This document shows, piece by piece, positions 39,622 to 48,927 of a DNA stretch of 64,000 nt. Where the stretch lies: positions 62,001 through 126,000 of the forward strand of contig DAIDLC010000004.1 of NCBI GenBank assembly GCA_027449685.1, read 5' to 3'. How positions within the stretch are numbered: the first letter of the stretch is position 1; every line of letters begins with the position of its first letter. The notes under the pieces were generated by a model. That model did no database searches. It was not told the origin of the DNA and saw only the letters and a program-made list of their open reading frames with translations. A program made the translations under genes and the position numbers. This DNA is from Ferrovaceae bacterium (lineage in GTDB: Bacteria; Pseudomonadota; Gammaproteobacteria; Burkholderiales; Ferrovaceae).

Positions 39622-39698
39622 GGTGGCGGTAGCTCAGTTGGTAGAGTCCCGGATTGTGATTCCGGTTGTCGTGGGTTCGAATCCCATCCGTCACCCCA
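39622..39698 (+). tRNA. tRNA-His (GTG), G-1:C73 pair and CCA encoded
   Basis: Acceptor GGTGGCGG/CCGTCACC; anticodon loop TTGTGAT; T-loop GTTCGAATC. Confidence 0.94.
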
Positions 39699-39747
39699 AT
39701 GATCAATATCAATCACGCAGTAAAAAATGAGCAAAGCTTGAATACGG

Positions 39748-40152
39748 CTATCTTTCGAGCCAGTTTTCTACTTTGAGGCCAGGGATGTGGCTGAATTCGC
39801 GTATGTTATCCGTTACTAGCGTGAGGCCGCGCGCGCAGGCATGGGCGGCGATCAGCAGATCGTTCATGCCGATAGGTTGGCCAGCCCCTTCAAGCTCGGC
39901 GCGGATGTTTCCATAAGCCACATCAGCCGGAATGTCTAGTGGCAGCACTGGAATGGTTTCGAGGATGCTGGCCACCTTGGTGAACAACTTGGGGGAACCC
40001 TTCTTTGCGCAGCCATAGCGCAGCTCGGCCGCAACGATGATGCTGGTGAAAATCTTCTTCGATCCAACCAGTTCAATGCGACGTGCAGCAGACCCAGAAG
40101 GATTGCGGATCACGTCGCTGATGATATTTGTGTCCAGCAGATATCCGCTCAA
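39748..40152 (-). CDS. PIN-domain toxin (VapC/FitB-like)
   Basis: YLLDTNIISDVIR; acidic residues in AAELRYG, MNDLLIAAHA, VTDNIREF. Confidence 0.88.
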   Translation of the reverse strand: MSGYLLDTNIISDVIRNPSGSAARRIELVGSKKIFTSIIVAAELRYGCAKKGSPKLFTKVASILETIPVLPLDIPADVAYGNIRAELEGAGQPIGMNDLLIAAHACARGLTLVTDNIREFSHIPGLKVENWLER

Positions 40153-40421
40153 AATAGGTCTTCCGGTTGGGAGGGTATGTCCTCAATCGTCGGGAACTGA
40201 TCTTCTGGTCCAATTGGTATCTCCTTCCTCCAATCGGCCAGCAGCTCAACGATGTTCGCTGGCCGGGTCACTGGCTCGATGATGAGTTTGCTGCCTTCGC
40301 GGTGAATCAGTACACGATTCCCTGGTAACTCGAACTCCACAGGAATTCGCACTGCTTGGCTGCGATTGTTGCGAAAGAGTTTCGCTTCCTTGGGTCTGGA
40401 TGGCATTGATTGGGCAGGCAT
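40149..40421 (-). CDS. VapB/AbrB-type antitoxin
   Basis: AKLFRNNRSQAVRIPVEFELPGNRVLIHREGSKLIIEP; SD GGAGG 8 nt before ATG 40421; overlaps toxin start. Confidence 0.88.
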   Translation of the reverse strand: MPAQSMPSRPKEAKLFRNNRSQAVRIPVEFELPGNRVLIHREGSKLIIEPVTRPANIVELLADWRKEIPIGPEDQFPTIEDIPSQPEDLF

Positions 40422-40436
40422 GGGGCCGTCCTCCGA

Positions 40437-40458
40437 TGTATATGTCACATTGTATATG
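40437..40458. promoter_or_regulatory. Direct repeat, probable TA operator
   Basis: TGTATATG-TCACAT-TGTATATG, exact 8-mers with 14-nt period just upstream of the antitoxin SD. Confidence 0.5.
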
Positions 40459-40503
40459 CCGCACTACGTTATGTCAAAGAGCCGATCTTGGCCCTCTAGC
40501 AAG

Positions 40504-41304
40504 TCAGGCAAAGAGCTGATAGAGCATCTTGCTGGAAATCACAATCAGCAGACCGGAAAAGATCAACCGCAACAGGCGGGCCGGCAAGCGATGCGCCGCA
40601 TAGGCCCCCAGCATGGCCGTCAACAGGCTCGTGGCCAAGATGCAGGCCAACCCGGGCAGGTACACAAAACCCAGGCTCCAGGGCGGCAAGCCCGTAAGTC
40701 CCCAGCCATTGAAGACATACCCCACGCTGCCCCCCAGGGCAATGGGAAACCCGACCGCCGCCGAGGTTCCGATGGCGCGGCGCAAGGGTACGTTGCACCA
40801 TTCCAGGAAGGGTACGGTCATGGCGCCCCCGCCAATGGCTGCAAGCGCCGAGACGAGTCCAATGACGCTGCCCACCGCCGCGATACCGGCAGAACCTGGC
40901 AAGCTGCGACTGGGCTTGGGACGAAAATTGAGGACCATTTGCAGCGCCACATAGAGCATGAATCCGGAAAAAAACAGGGCCAGAAATTGTACGGAAAGAT
41001 GCCGCGCAAGGAATGTGCCTATGCCGGCCCCCAGCAGAATGCCCGGCGTGATGGTGCGTACCACGGGCCAGAGGACCGCTTGATGTTGATGATGGGCGCG
41101 CAGACTGGATAAGGAGGTAAACAGGATGGAGGCCATGGAGGTGCCCAGCGCCAGCTGAAAAATGACGTCACGGGGCATGCCAAGATGCTGAAACAACAGC
41201 ACCAGTGCCGGTACCATGATCAGGCCGCCACCCACACCCAGCAAGCCGGCAAAGAAGCCGGCAACGATGCCGATGGCCAGATACGACAGAATGATGGACA
41301 GCAT
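40504..41304 (-). CDS. TauE/SafE-family sulfite exporter-like permease
   Basis: GFFAGLLGVGGGLIMVPALVLLF; SALAAIGGGAMTVPFLEW. Confidence 0.88.
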   Translation of the reverse strand: MLSIILSYLAIGIVAGFFAGLLGVGGGLIMVPALVLLFQHLGMPRDVIFQLALGTSMASILFTSLSSLRAHHQHQAVLWPVVRTITPGILLGAGIGTFLARHLSVQFLALFFSGFMLYVALQMVLNFRPKPSRSLPGSAGIAAVGSVIGLVSALAAIGGGAMTVPFLEWCNVPLRRAIGTSAAVGFPIALGGSVGYVFNGWGLTGLPPWSLGFVYLPGLACILATSLLTAMLGAYAAHRLPARLLRLIFSGLLIVISSKMLYQLFA

Positions 41305-41394
41305 GTTGTTCCTTCAAGATCGGGGGGAGAAAAGGTTTCCCACTGTAGTGCGTGCGACAGTTTTGGGTCTGATGTTCCTGGTTACGGCGTTTGC

Positions 41395-42309
41395 CTACGG
41401 GTGCTGCTGGGCCACCCAGTGTGCCAGCCCATCGATACTCCGGAAATCCTCGCAGGCCCGGATCGGGATGCCATTGTCTCGGTCGCGCCACAGACGCGAC
41501 AGGGCATTGCCCGGCCCAATTTCCAGTACCAGATCGGGTTGCATTTCGGTCACGGCATCCAGAACCCCCGCCCAGTCCAGGGGGTGACTGATTTGGCGCG
41601 CAAGGGCCTCAAGCGCTGCAGCTGCGGTGTGGGCCGTACGGCCGTCGATGGCACTCAATACCGGCAATTCCAGGGGGGCAGTGGCGTAGGGTTGCAGCAG
41701 CGGTAAAAACGCTTGGCTGGCGGCCGCCAAAAACGGGGTGTGCGACGGGGTATGAACGGCCAGACGCAGTGCCCGCCGTGCCCCATCGTTACGCGCCAGG
41801 GTGCTGGCCATTTGCAGGTTTTCTTCCAGTCCTCCCACCACGAACTGTTCGGCGCTGTTGCAAATGGCCAGCACGGTACCCGACTGCTGGGCAATGCGTT
41901 GCACGGCCCTTTGGTTGAGGCCTGTGATGGCCAGCAACCCTGCGGGCCCGGACACGCAGCAATCCATGAGATGCGCCCGGGTGGCACATAGCGCGATGCC
42001 CTGTTGCGCAGAAAACACGCCGGCGGCACAACAGGCGGCCATTTCACCCAGGGAGTAGCCCGCCACGGCGATCGGCCGGGGTAGCTGGGCCGCCAGTGCG
42101 TTCCACCAATGCATATGCACGGCAAAAATCAGGGGCTGGGCCACCGCATTGGCCGCCAAGTCCTGGGGCGCAACGGCGGATTGGTGCCACAGCGTGGGCA
42201 GGGCCTGGTCCAGCGCCTGCTGAATCGCCGCTGGAGCATCCTGTTGCAGGCGCTGCAGGTGAGCGGGTTGTTGATCGCCTTGGCCGTTGAAGAGAATGGC
42301 CAGCCGCAT
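41395..42309 (-). CDS. mdcH: Malonate decarboxylase epsilon subunit (malonyl transferase)
   Basis: MRLAILFNGQGDQQ; AVAGYSLGEMAACCAAGV; LVLEIGPGNALSRL. Confidence 0.92.
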   Translation of the reverse strand: MRLAILFNGQGDQQPAHLQRLQQDAPAAIQQALDQALPTLWHQSAVAPQDLAANAVAQPLIFAVHMHWWNALAAQLPRPIAVAGYSLGEMAACCAAGVFSAQQGIALCATRAHLMDCCVSGPAGLLAITGLNQRAVQRIAQQSGTVLAICNSAEQFVVGGLEENLQMASTLARNDGARRALRLAVHTPSHTPFLAAASQAFLPLLQPYATAPLELPVLSAIDGRTAHTAAAALEALARQISHPLDWAGVLDAVTEMQPDLVLEIGPGNALSRLWRDRDNGIPIRACEDFRSIDGLAHWVAQQHP

Positions 42310-42310
42310 C

Positions 42311-43186
42311 TTACAGCGCATCCAAAAATAGCGTAACGCCCAGCAGGTCTGCACTGCCTCCCGGACTAAGCGCGCGCACCTCGAACTCCTGCCCAATACG
42401 CTGTGCGCGCGCCGGCCAGTCCGGTGAAAAGACCCCTCCGGCCGCCAGAAACTCGCGCGCCCTGGTTTGGGCAAAATGCAGCCCCTGGGGGCCTGCGCGC
42501 CACAACAGGTTGGTATCATCCAGCCGGGCCATCAAGGCAAACAGGCATTGCACGGCCCCCAGTTCCGGCGATCCGGTGCGGGCCTTGACCCGACGGTATT
42601 CCGGCAGGCCCACCTGGAGTACGGTGGGAAAACCCGCCGCAGCTTCGTGGCGTGCGCCTCGATGGCCATAGCGCCGACGCACCTGTGCGCCATGACTGTG
42701 GGGGGCTAAAGCTGCGGTGTCGAGAATGGCCGCTCCCCAGCGAGCGTTTACTGTGGCACAAAGGGCTTGCGGCGTGCAGGCCAGATTCTGGTGTAACAGC
42801 ACGCCTGCCGCCGCGCACAGCCATCCCAGATTGAAAATGGCGCCGCGATGCGTGTTGACGCCGCCTGTGGCCTGCAGCATTCGGGCTTCTGCGGCTTGTC
42901 CTGCCTGTCGCAAGGTCTCGAAGGGGGCCAGGCGGGCGCCCAGTCGGGTGATTTCGGGAAAGTAACTACGCAACGCCTGCAGACTGCGCACAAAAGTGGA
43001 AAAATTCATATCCGGGTGACTTCCGTTGGATTCGGGAGTGATCAGGCCGGGTTTGGGGGATAGGGCCACTTCACGATACAACGCCTGGATGGCTAGTCGG
43101 CCCAAGCGCCTGAGTGCGGGGTGGTCATCCAGAGCCGGGACCGGGTGTGGCGTGTGCCAAGGGGCGCAGAGGGTCCATTCAGGCAT
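42311..43186 (-). CDS. mdcB: Triphosphoribosyl-dephospho-CoA synthase
   Basis: LSPKPGLITPESNGSHPDMNFSTFVRSLQAL; GGVNTHRGAIFNLGWLCAAAG. Confidence 0.92.
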   Translation of the reverse strand: MPEWTLCAPWHTPHPVPALDDHPALRRLGRLAIQALYREVALSPKPGLITPESNGSHPDMNFSTFVRSLQALRSYFPEITRLGARLAPFETLRQAGQAAEARMLQATGGVNTHRGAIFNLGWLCAAAGVLLHQNLACTPQALCATVNARWGAAILDTAALAPHSHGAQVRRRYGHRGARHEAAAGFPTVLQVGLPEYRRVKARTGSPELGAVQCLFALMARLDDTNLLWRAGPQGLHFAQTRAREFLAAGGVFSPDWPARAQRIGQEFEVRALSPGGSADLLGVTLFLDAL

Positions 43187-43838
43187 GCGCCAAGCTCTCC
43201 AGAAGCGTTGTTACCGGACACAGTTCCACCCGCTGAGCGCCCTTTACCAGCACCTGGGCACTGGCGGGCTGGTTTTGAGCGGCGGCCCATTCCTTCCAGG
43301 ACACGGCACGCTGATCGGGAAAGCGAATTTCTCCATCGAGGGCACAGGGCAGTTGTTGCGCCGTATCGTGCAAGGCTTCGAGGCAAAGGATCGATTGGGC
43401 CAGAGAGTCCACGTCACAGACCAGATCGATATCGGACTGGGGGTGGCGATAACCTGGTCCGCCCAGGACTTCCCAGGCCAGGGACCCATACACGCCAGCC
43501 GTGATGCCGTGCGTCCTCAGAGTGGCATCGAGCCGTTCCAGAAGGGTGGCCTGAGCCTTTGGCAAAGTCTCCAGGCATTGGTGGATGGACAGTGGGGGGG
43601 TGAGGCGCAGAATGGCCTGCGGGGATACCAGACAATGGCAGCGCTGGCGCTGGTTTTGTACCAGGAGAGTGACCGCCAGCAAGGCCTGCGCGCACTCTGG
43701 AAGTTGACGCGCAACCACCAGGGGCCGGTGCCGGGCAACCCAGTGCTCGAGGGCCGGTTGCAGCAGCACAGAGGGCGTTTCCCCCAGGGCTTGCGGCCGG
43801 GCTGCGGAAGACAGGTAGGCCAGATCGTGACGGCGCAT
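43179..43838 (-). CDS. mdcG: Phosphoribosyl-dephospho-CoA transferase
   Basis: AGVYGSLAWEVLGGPGYRHPQSDIDLVCDV nucleotidyltransferase motif; cluster position. Start reassigned to MRRHDLAYL. Confidence 0.9.
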   Translation of the reverse strand: MRRHDLAYLSSAARPQALGETPSVLLQPALEHWVARHRPLVVARQLPECAQALLAVTLLVQNQRQRCHCLVSPQAILRLTPPLSIHQCLETLPKAQATLLERLDATLRTHGITAGVYGSLAWEVLGGPGYRHPQSDIDLVCDVDSLAQSILCLEALHDTAQQLPCALDGEIRFPDQRAVSWKEWAAAQNQPASAQVLVKGAQRVELCPVTTLLESLAHA

Positions 43839-43848
43839 GGAAAAGCAC

Positions 43849-44559
43849 TCAGGCGGCCAGGACGGCTGCGACAATTGCCGCGGCTTCCTGTCGACCGCCA
43901 CGCAGGCGGCCTTGCTGCAGACGGTTGTCGCCGCCAGGCTGTGAGGCCCGCAGTTGGGCCAGGGCTTGTTCCAGCAACTCGGAGGAAGGGGTATCCCACA
44001 GGGCTTCGATGGCTCCCATGCGGTGATAGTTTTCTGCCCCGGGGGCAAACGTGGGAGAACTGGCCGCCAAGGCCACCAGACGCTCGTGAGGGATTTTGGT
44101 GACGCGGGCCATGGCCTTCAAATCCATCACGCGCACTTGTGCTGATTGGAGCGCATACACCCGATCGGCCATCAGGCCAAAGGACAGAAATCCACCACTG
44201 ACGGCTTCGCCGGTGATCAAACCCAGGGTGACATGTCCCCGGCGTCGCGCCAGGTCCACGCAACGTGCCAGATGTGCGAGGCTCCCATTCAGACAGAGCA
44301 GCTCTTGGGCGCGCGCCAGCGCCTGGCCTTGGGTATCCACCAGAAAGATCAGGGGACGGCCGGGATGCTGGTCCACGAGGTCCAGCACCTGGCTGGCCAA
44401 ACGCAGAGCGATGTCATGACTGATGGCGGCTGCGTCCACGGTTCCCAGAAGGGCTACTGGTCCGATGGCGGTGTGGGCCGTTCCGGCAATGACCTGGCGG
44501 GTGACAGAGGCATCGTGCCCGGCCGGAAACAAGGTATCCAGAAGAGGGAAGAGGGTCAT
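43849..44559 (-). CDS. mdcE: Malonate decarboxylase gamma subunit
   Basis: Carboxyltransferase-like fold, PLIFLVDTQGQALARAQELL, GLITGEAVSGGFLSFGLMADRVYAL; cluster position. Confidence 0.92.
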   Translation of the reverse strand: MTLFPLLDTLFPAGHDASVTRQVIAGTAHTAIGPVALLGTVDAAAISHDIALRLASQVLDLVDQHPGRPLIFLVDTQGQALARAQELLCLNGSLAHLARCVDLARRRGHVTLGLITGEAVSGGFLSFGLMADRVYALQSAQVRVMDLKAMARVTKIPHERLVALAASSPTFAPGAENYHRMGAIEALWDTPSSELLEQALAQLRASQPGGDNRLQQGRLRGGRQEAAAIVAAVLAA

Positions 44560-45470
44560 AGGGATAATCCTTGGCGCAGGGTTACCAGGGCATCACGCTC
44601 CAGCAGGGGAATCTGCTGGGGATTGGGAACACCCAGTGCCGCCCAGACTTCCAGCCCGTCGCGCATTCCTGAAAATTGTTGGCAGCGTTGCGTCAGGCGC
44701 TCCTGTTCGGCGCGCAGCGCGTGAGGCTCCGGTGGGTTTTCCTGCCACTGGGCGAGCAGCGTGATGATGGTTTGCCGAAAATCTTCCACATCATCTTCCA
44801 CCAGCGCCACACAATCCCCCATCAGGTAGCGATGTTTTCCCCCAGTGACGCGCCATACCAGGGCGCGATCCCGACTGTCGAATTCTTCCACGCCCGCCAC
44901 GGTTTCGATGACCTCCGGGCCGGACAAGGCCAGGCGCCCCTGTTCCGACATGAGGATGGCCGAGCAGAGTCGAGAAACGATGCCCATCCCGCCAAAGGCT
45001 CCACACATGCCGCCGATGAGCGCGAATACCGGAATGCCAGCCGCGCGGGTGTCTAATACCGCACGCATGATTTCAGACAGGGCAATCAGACCGGCATTGG
45101 CTTCATGCAAACGTACGCCCCCCGAATCTACCAGAAACAGCACCGCCAGGGGCTTGTCCCGGATGGCGCGCTGTAACAGGCCCACGATCTTGGCACCATG
45201 CATTTCGCCCACGGCCCCACCCAGAAACTGGCCTTCCTGGGCAATGATCTGTACCGGTTTGCCGCCCAAGGTGCCAGAACCGATCACTACGCCGTCATCC
45301 AGGGCTCCTGGCAGATCCAACAGGGCCAGATGAGGGCTGGAATGTGCACTTTGGGGGGGCAGAAACTCGGCAAAGGACTGTGCATCCAGCAGACGGTTGA
45401 CCCGCTGGCGTGCCGTGGCCTCGTAAAAACTGGGGCCCCGTGAGGGGGGCGAGGGTTGTGGGAGATTCAT
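44556..45470 (-). CDS. mdcD: Malonate decarboxylase beta subunit
   Basis: FYEATARQRVNRLLD; LFLVDSGGVRLHEANAGL; GMCGAFGGMGIVSRLC. Confidence 0.93.
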   Translation of the reverse strand: MNLPQPSPPSRGPSFYEATARQRVNRLLDAQSFAEFLPPQSAHSSPHLALLDLPGALDDGVVIGSGTLGGKPVQIIAQEGQFLGGAVGEMHGAKIVGLLQRAIRDKPLAVLFLVDSGGVRLHEANAGLIALSEIMRAVLDTRAAGIPVFALIGGMCGAFGGMGIVSRLCSAILMSEQGRLALSGPEVIETVAGVEEFDSRDRALVWRVTGGKHRYLMGDCVALVEDDVEDFRQTIITLLAQWQENPPEPHALRAEQERLTQRCQQFSGMRDGLEVWAALGVPNPQQIPLLERDALVTLRQGLSL

Positions 45471-45781
45471 TGGGCACCTCCGCAATAGTCTCTGAAGGCT
45501 TGGCCCAGGCGCAAGGTGACCACTGCAGGGGTGGCGCCCATGTCATTGATGGTGATGGCGGTACCCCCCAGGGCATGTTGAGCTGCAAAATCGGCAAGAA
45601 CGGCTTGCCAGATGGGAGCAAAACCCCGGGCCGAGGTGTGGATGGACACCTCACAGCCGTTGGGTTGGCCCCCCTGGGTGATGAGCACTTCCAGATTGCC
45701 AGAACTTACCACGCCACAAAGAGAGGCTTTGGCGCTGGGTTTACAGGGCTGCGCGGGGAATTGAAATGTGAGTTGGTCCAT
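45467..45781 (-). CDS. mdcC: Malonate decarboxylase delta subunit (acyl carrier protein)
   Basis: Start at MDQLTFQF; CGVVSSGNLEVLI includes the conserved prosthetic-group serine region; about 104 aa. Confidence 0.9.
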   Translation of the reverse strand: MDQLTFQFPAQPCKPSAKASLCGVVSSGNLEVLITQGGQPNGCEVSIHTSARGFAPIWQAVLADFAAQHALGGTAITINDMGATPAVVTLRLGQAFRDYCGGAQ

Positions 45782-45786
45782 GCGGG

Positions 45787-47442
45787 TCACCAGTTTCTGA
45801 AGCGGGAGGGAGGGGTATACAAGCCGCCCGAGCAGCGCACCAGGTCCTTCACGGAGCGGGCGGCCAGCAGATCGCGAGTTGCCAGGCGCGGGTCGATACC
45901 CAGATCGTCCACACGACGAATCACACCGCGTGCCCGCAACTGATCCACCTGGGCCTGGTCGCGGGCCAGGCCCACCGGGGTGAATCCGGCCACACCGCGA
46001 ATGGCCTGTTCGCGTTCTTCGGGCGTACGACATAACAGCAAGTTGGCAATGCCTTCTTCGGTGACCACATGGGTGACATCGTCCCCATAAATCATGATGG
46101 GGGGCAACGCCATACCCAGACTTTCTTGCATTTTCCAGGCATCCAGTTGCTCCACAAACACAGGGGTCATATGTTCCCGAAAGGTTTCCACGCATTGCAC
46201 CACCAGTTTGCGCCCCCGGATGGCTTGGGGGCCTGCGGCTTCCCGGCCGGCCTTGAGCCAGGCTGGCGAGGCATGCCGGCGTCCGTGGGGGTCCGAACCC
46301 ATGTTGGGTGCGCCGCCAAAACCCGTAATGCGCCCCAGAGTGGCCGTGGAACTGTTACCGGCCAGATCGATTTGCAGGGTAGACCCGATGAAGAGGTCAC
46401 AGGCATACAGTCCGGCAGTCTGGCTGAAGGCCCGATTGGAGCGCATGCTGCCGTCCGCGCCGGTAAAGAACACATCGGAACGCGCGGCAATGTAGGCGTC
46501 CATGCCGACTTCCGAGCCAAAGCTATGCACGGATTGCACGAAACCGGATTCGATGGCAGGAATGAGCGTGGGGTGCGGGTTCAGGGCCCAGTGGGTGCAA
46601 ATTTTGCCCTTCAGCCCCAGGGCAGTGGCATAGGTGGGCAGCAACAGTTCGATGGCTGCGGTATCGAAACCGATGCCGTGGTTGAGGCGGGTGATGCCAT
46701 ATTCAGCATATATGCCCTTGATCGTCATCATGGCCATGAGGATCTGGATTTCCGTGATCTGCGCGGGGTCGCGGGTAAACAGTGGTTCGATGTGGTTGGG
46801 GCGGGGAGCAACCACCACGTAGTCTACCCAATCTCCGGGCACATCCACGCGGGGCAGGTGTTCCAGCCGTTCATTGACCTGAGCGATGACGATGCCGCTT
46901 TTGAATGCGGTGGCTTCCACGATGAGCGGGGTGTCTTCGGTATTGGGCCCGGTATACAGATTGCCGGCGGCATCGGCCGACTGGGCCGTGATGAGGCACA
47001 CGTCGGGGGTGAGATCGACGAAGTAGCGGCCAAAGAGTTCCAGGTACGTATGAATGGCGCCAATTTCGATGCGCCGGTCCTGTACCAGACGGGCCAGACG
47101 CCCACCCTGGGGGCCGGAAAACGAAAAATCCAGGCGGCTGGCAATGCCGCGTTCAAAGAGGTCTACATGGCTGGGCAGTGCCAGTACCGATTGCACCAGA
47201 TGCAGGTGATGCAGTTGTTGGGGATCGCATTCGGACAGGGCTTGGGCCAGAAAGTCCGCCTGTTTTTGGTTGTTGCCCTCCAGACAGACGCGATCACCCG
47301 GTGCGATGACGGTTTCCAGCAGGGTTTTGATGCGCTCGGCTGGTACATGGCGGCCAATGCCGGCCTGCGTGGCGCGCTGCAGACGTGCTTGGCGGCGCTG
47401 GCGGCGGGTGTCCCAGGTGGAGGAGGGGAGCGAAGTGGGCAT
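45787..47442 (-). CDS. mdcA: Malonate decarboxylase alpha subunit (acetyl-S-ACP:malonate ACP transferase)
   Basis: VCLEGNNQKQADFLAQAL; GIYAEYGITRLNHGIGFDTAAIELLLP; GRITGFGGAPNMGSDPHGRRHAS. Confidence 0.94.
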   Translation of the reverse strand: MPTSLPSSTWDTRRQRRQARLQRATQAGIGRHVPAERIKTLLETVIAPGDRVCLEGNNQKQADFLAQALSECDPQQLHHLHLVQSVLALPSHVDLFERGIASRLDFSFSGPQGGRLARLVQDRRIEIGAIHTYLELFGRYFVDLTPDVCLITAQSADAAGNLYTGPNTEDTPLIVEATAFKSGIVIAQVNERLEHLPRVDVPGDWVDYVVVAPRPNHIEPLFTRDPAQITEIQILMAMMTIKGIYAEYGITRLNHGIGFDTAAIELLLPTYATALGLKGKICTHWALNPHPTLIPAIESGFVQSVHSFGSEVGMDAYIAARSDVFFTGADGSMRSNRAFSQTAGLYACDLFIGSTLQIDLAGNSSTATLGRITGFGGAPNMGSDPHGRRHASPAWLKAGREAAGPQAIRGRKLVVQCVETFREHMTPVFVEQLDAWKMQESLGMALPPIMIYGDDVTHVVTEEGIANLLLCRTPEEREQAIRGVAGFTPVGLARDQAQVDQLRARGVIRRVDDLGIDPRLATRDLLAARSVKDLVRCSGGLYTPPSRFRNW

Positions 47443-47465
47443 GAGTTCTCCTGGACGGGGTGGGT

Positions 47466-48227
47466 TTAACCCACGAGGGCTTTGGTGGCCAGAAACAACA
47501 CCGAGGGCCCCATCAGGCAACCCAGTCCCGTGTGGAAGGTGGCAATCAAGGCGCCGTAGGGGACCAGGCGTCGATCCGTGGCAGCCAGACCTGCGGACAC
47601 ACCGCTGACCGTTCCTGCCAGGCCACCAAACACCATGGCTGAACGGGGATTGTTAAGCCCCATGAAGCCTGCCGCCAGGGGAGTAAACACCATCACGATG
47701 ATGGCCTTGATCAGCCCCGTGCCAATGGAGAGGGCCATGAGATCGGAACTGGCGCCAATGGCGGCGCCGGTTACTGGTCCCACGATATAGGTGACGGCTC
47801 CGGCGCCGATGGTGGTCATGGAAACGGCATCCCGGTAGCCCATGATCCAGGCCACGGAGGCCCCAATGATGAAGGGAATGATGGTTCCCAAAAACAGGGA
47901 GATCACCCCGATCAACCCGGCTTTTTTGGCCTCATCCACGTGCACTTCGAAGGCGGTGGCCACAATGGCAAAGTCCCGCATCATGGCCCCACCCATCAGG
48001 CCAATACCACCAAATAGCTTGATGTCCGCCAAGCCTTTGCTGCCACCGGTTTTGATGCCGCCCCAGTAAGCCAGCGCCAGGCCGATAGCAATGGCGATGG
48101 CCGAGCCGTGAATGCGCCCAAAAGTGAGCCAGCGCGACAGATACACCGAGATCCACATGATGATACCCACAAAGGCAAAGGCCGCTACCAGGGAGTTGGC
48201 ACGAAGGGCGTGTTCGATCATTTCCAT
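47466..48227 (-). CDS. madM: Malonate transporter MadM subunit
   Basis: Multi-TM; GLADIKLFGGIGLMGGAMMRDFAIVATAFEV; paired with MadL-like gene. Confidence 0.88.
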   Translation of the reverse strand: MEMIEHALRANSLVAAFAFVGIIMWISVYLSRWLTFGRIHGSAIAIAIGLALAYWGGIKTGGSKGLADIKLFGGIGLMGGAMMRDFAIVATAFEVHVDEAKKAGLIGVISLFLGTIIPFIIGASVAWIMGYRDAVSMTTIGAGAVTYIVGPVTGAAIGASSDLMALSIGTGLIKAIIVMVFTPLAAGFMGLNNPRSAMVFGGLAGTVSGVSAGLAATDRRLVPYGALIATFHTGLGCLMGPSVLFLATKALVG

Positions 48228-48245
48228 GAGGTGTATTCCGGGGGA

Positions 48246-48644
48246 TTAAAGGGTATCGACGCTGGTACCAGACTTCCAGGCGTCATCCTGTTTGGGTCCG
48301 GTGCGATTGATGAGGGCGATGACACAGGCGCAGGCAATGACCGCGGTAATGGCCGAGATCACGGCCACCGGCCCGCCTTTCAGGGCCGCCACCACGTTTT
48401 GCTGAGCGGCCATGGCCACCACCACGGGAATATACAGGGCCGCCCAAAATCCAACCCCGTCTTCGGTACGGGCCGGCATCCACCCCCGCCGCTGCAACGC
48501 GGTGCGTGCGCTGATCAACAACAGCATGGCGATCCCGACGCCCCCTACATTGGCCTTGACACCAATGAGCTGTCCCAGGACATCGCCGATATACACACCC
48601 AGCAAGTGGCAAATGGCCAGAATGGCTGTTCCGTAAATGATCAT
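48246..48644 (-). CDS. madL: Malonate transporter MadL subunit
   Basis: MIIYGTAILAICHLLGVYIGDVLGQLIGVKANVGGVGIAMLLL; adjacent to madM. Confidence 0.88.
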   Translation of the reverse strand: MIIYGTAILAICHLLGVYIGDVLGQLIGVKANVGGVGIAMLLLISARTALQRRGWMPARTEDGVGFWAALYIPVVVAMAAQQNVVAALKGGPVAVISAITAVIACACVIALINRTGPKQDDAWKSGTSVDTL

Positions 48645-48739
48645 GGGTTATCTCCTCGGCATGGTTGTGGTTGTGATGGATCTGTCTATGGGTCACGATA
48701 CGGGCGCGGCGCCCGCAATGCAATCAATCTGGCCTATAA

Positions 48740-48762
48740 TTCGTTAACTACAAGTTAATGAA
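48740..48762. promoter_or_regulatory. Inverted repeat in madL-lysR intergenic region
   Basis: TTCGTTAACT-ACA-AGTTAATGAA, 9 of 10 bp symmetrical. Confidence 0.5.
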
Positions 48763-48927
48763 CAATGGCCCTGGTCCGTACCGGTTTGGACGCGGTCGCA
48801 GGGTACGGCCCTGCAGACTGGCAGAGGGCACGGCTACTGCACTGAGGGGTGAGAACGTATCACGGGCAACGCCCTCTGGATGGGTGACGCACGGTTACGG
48901 CACTCAGGGGAGACAAGGGGATGCAGG

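Noticed and set aside
43517-44263. 248-aa minus-strand ORF overlapping mdcG and mdcE
   Set aside because: Out of frame with both recognised mdc genes and has no family-like sequence.
46069-47469. 466-aa plus-strand ORF
   Set aside because: Antisense shadow of mdcA, which has clear family motifs; the translation shows no family-like sequence.
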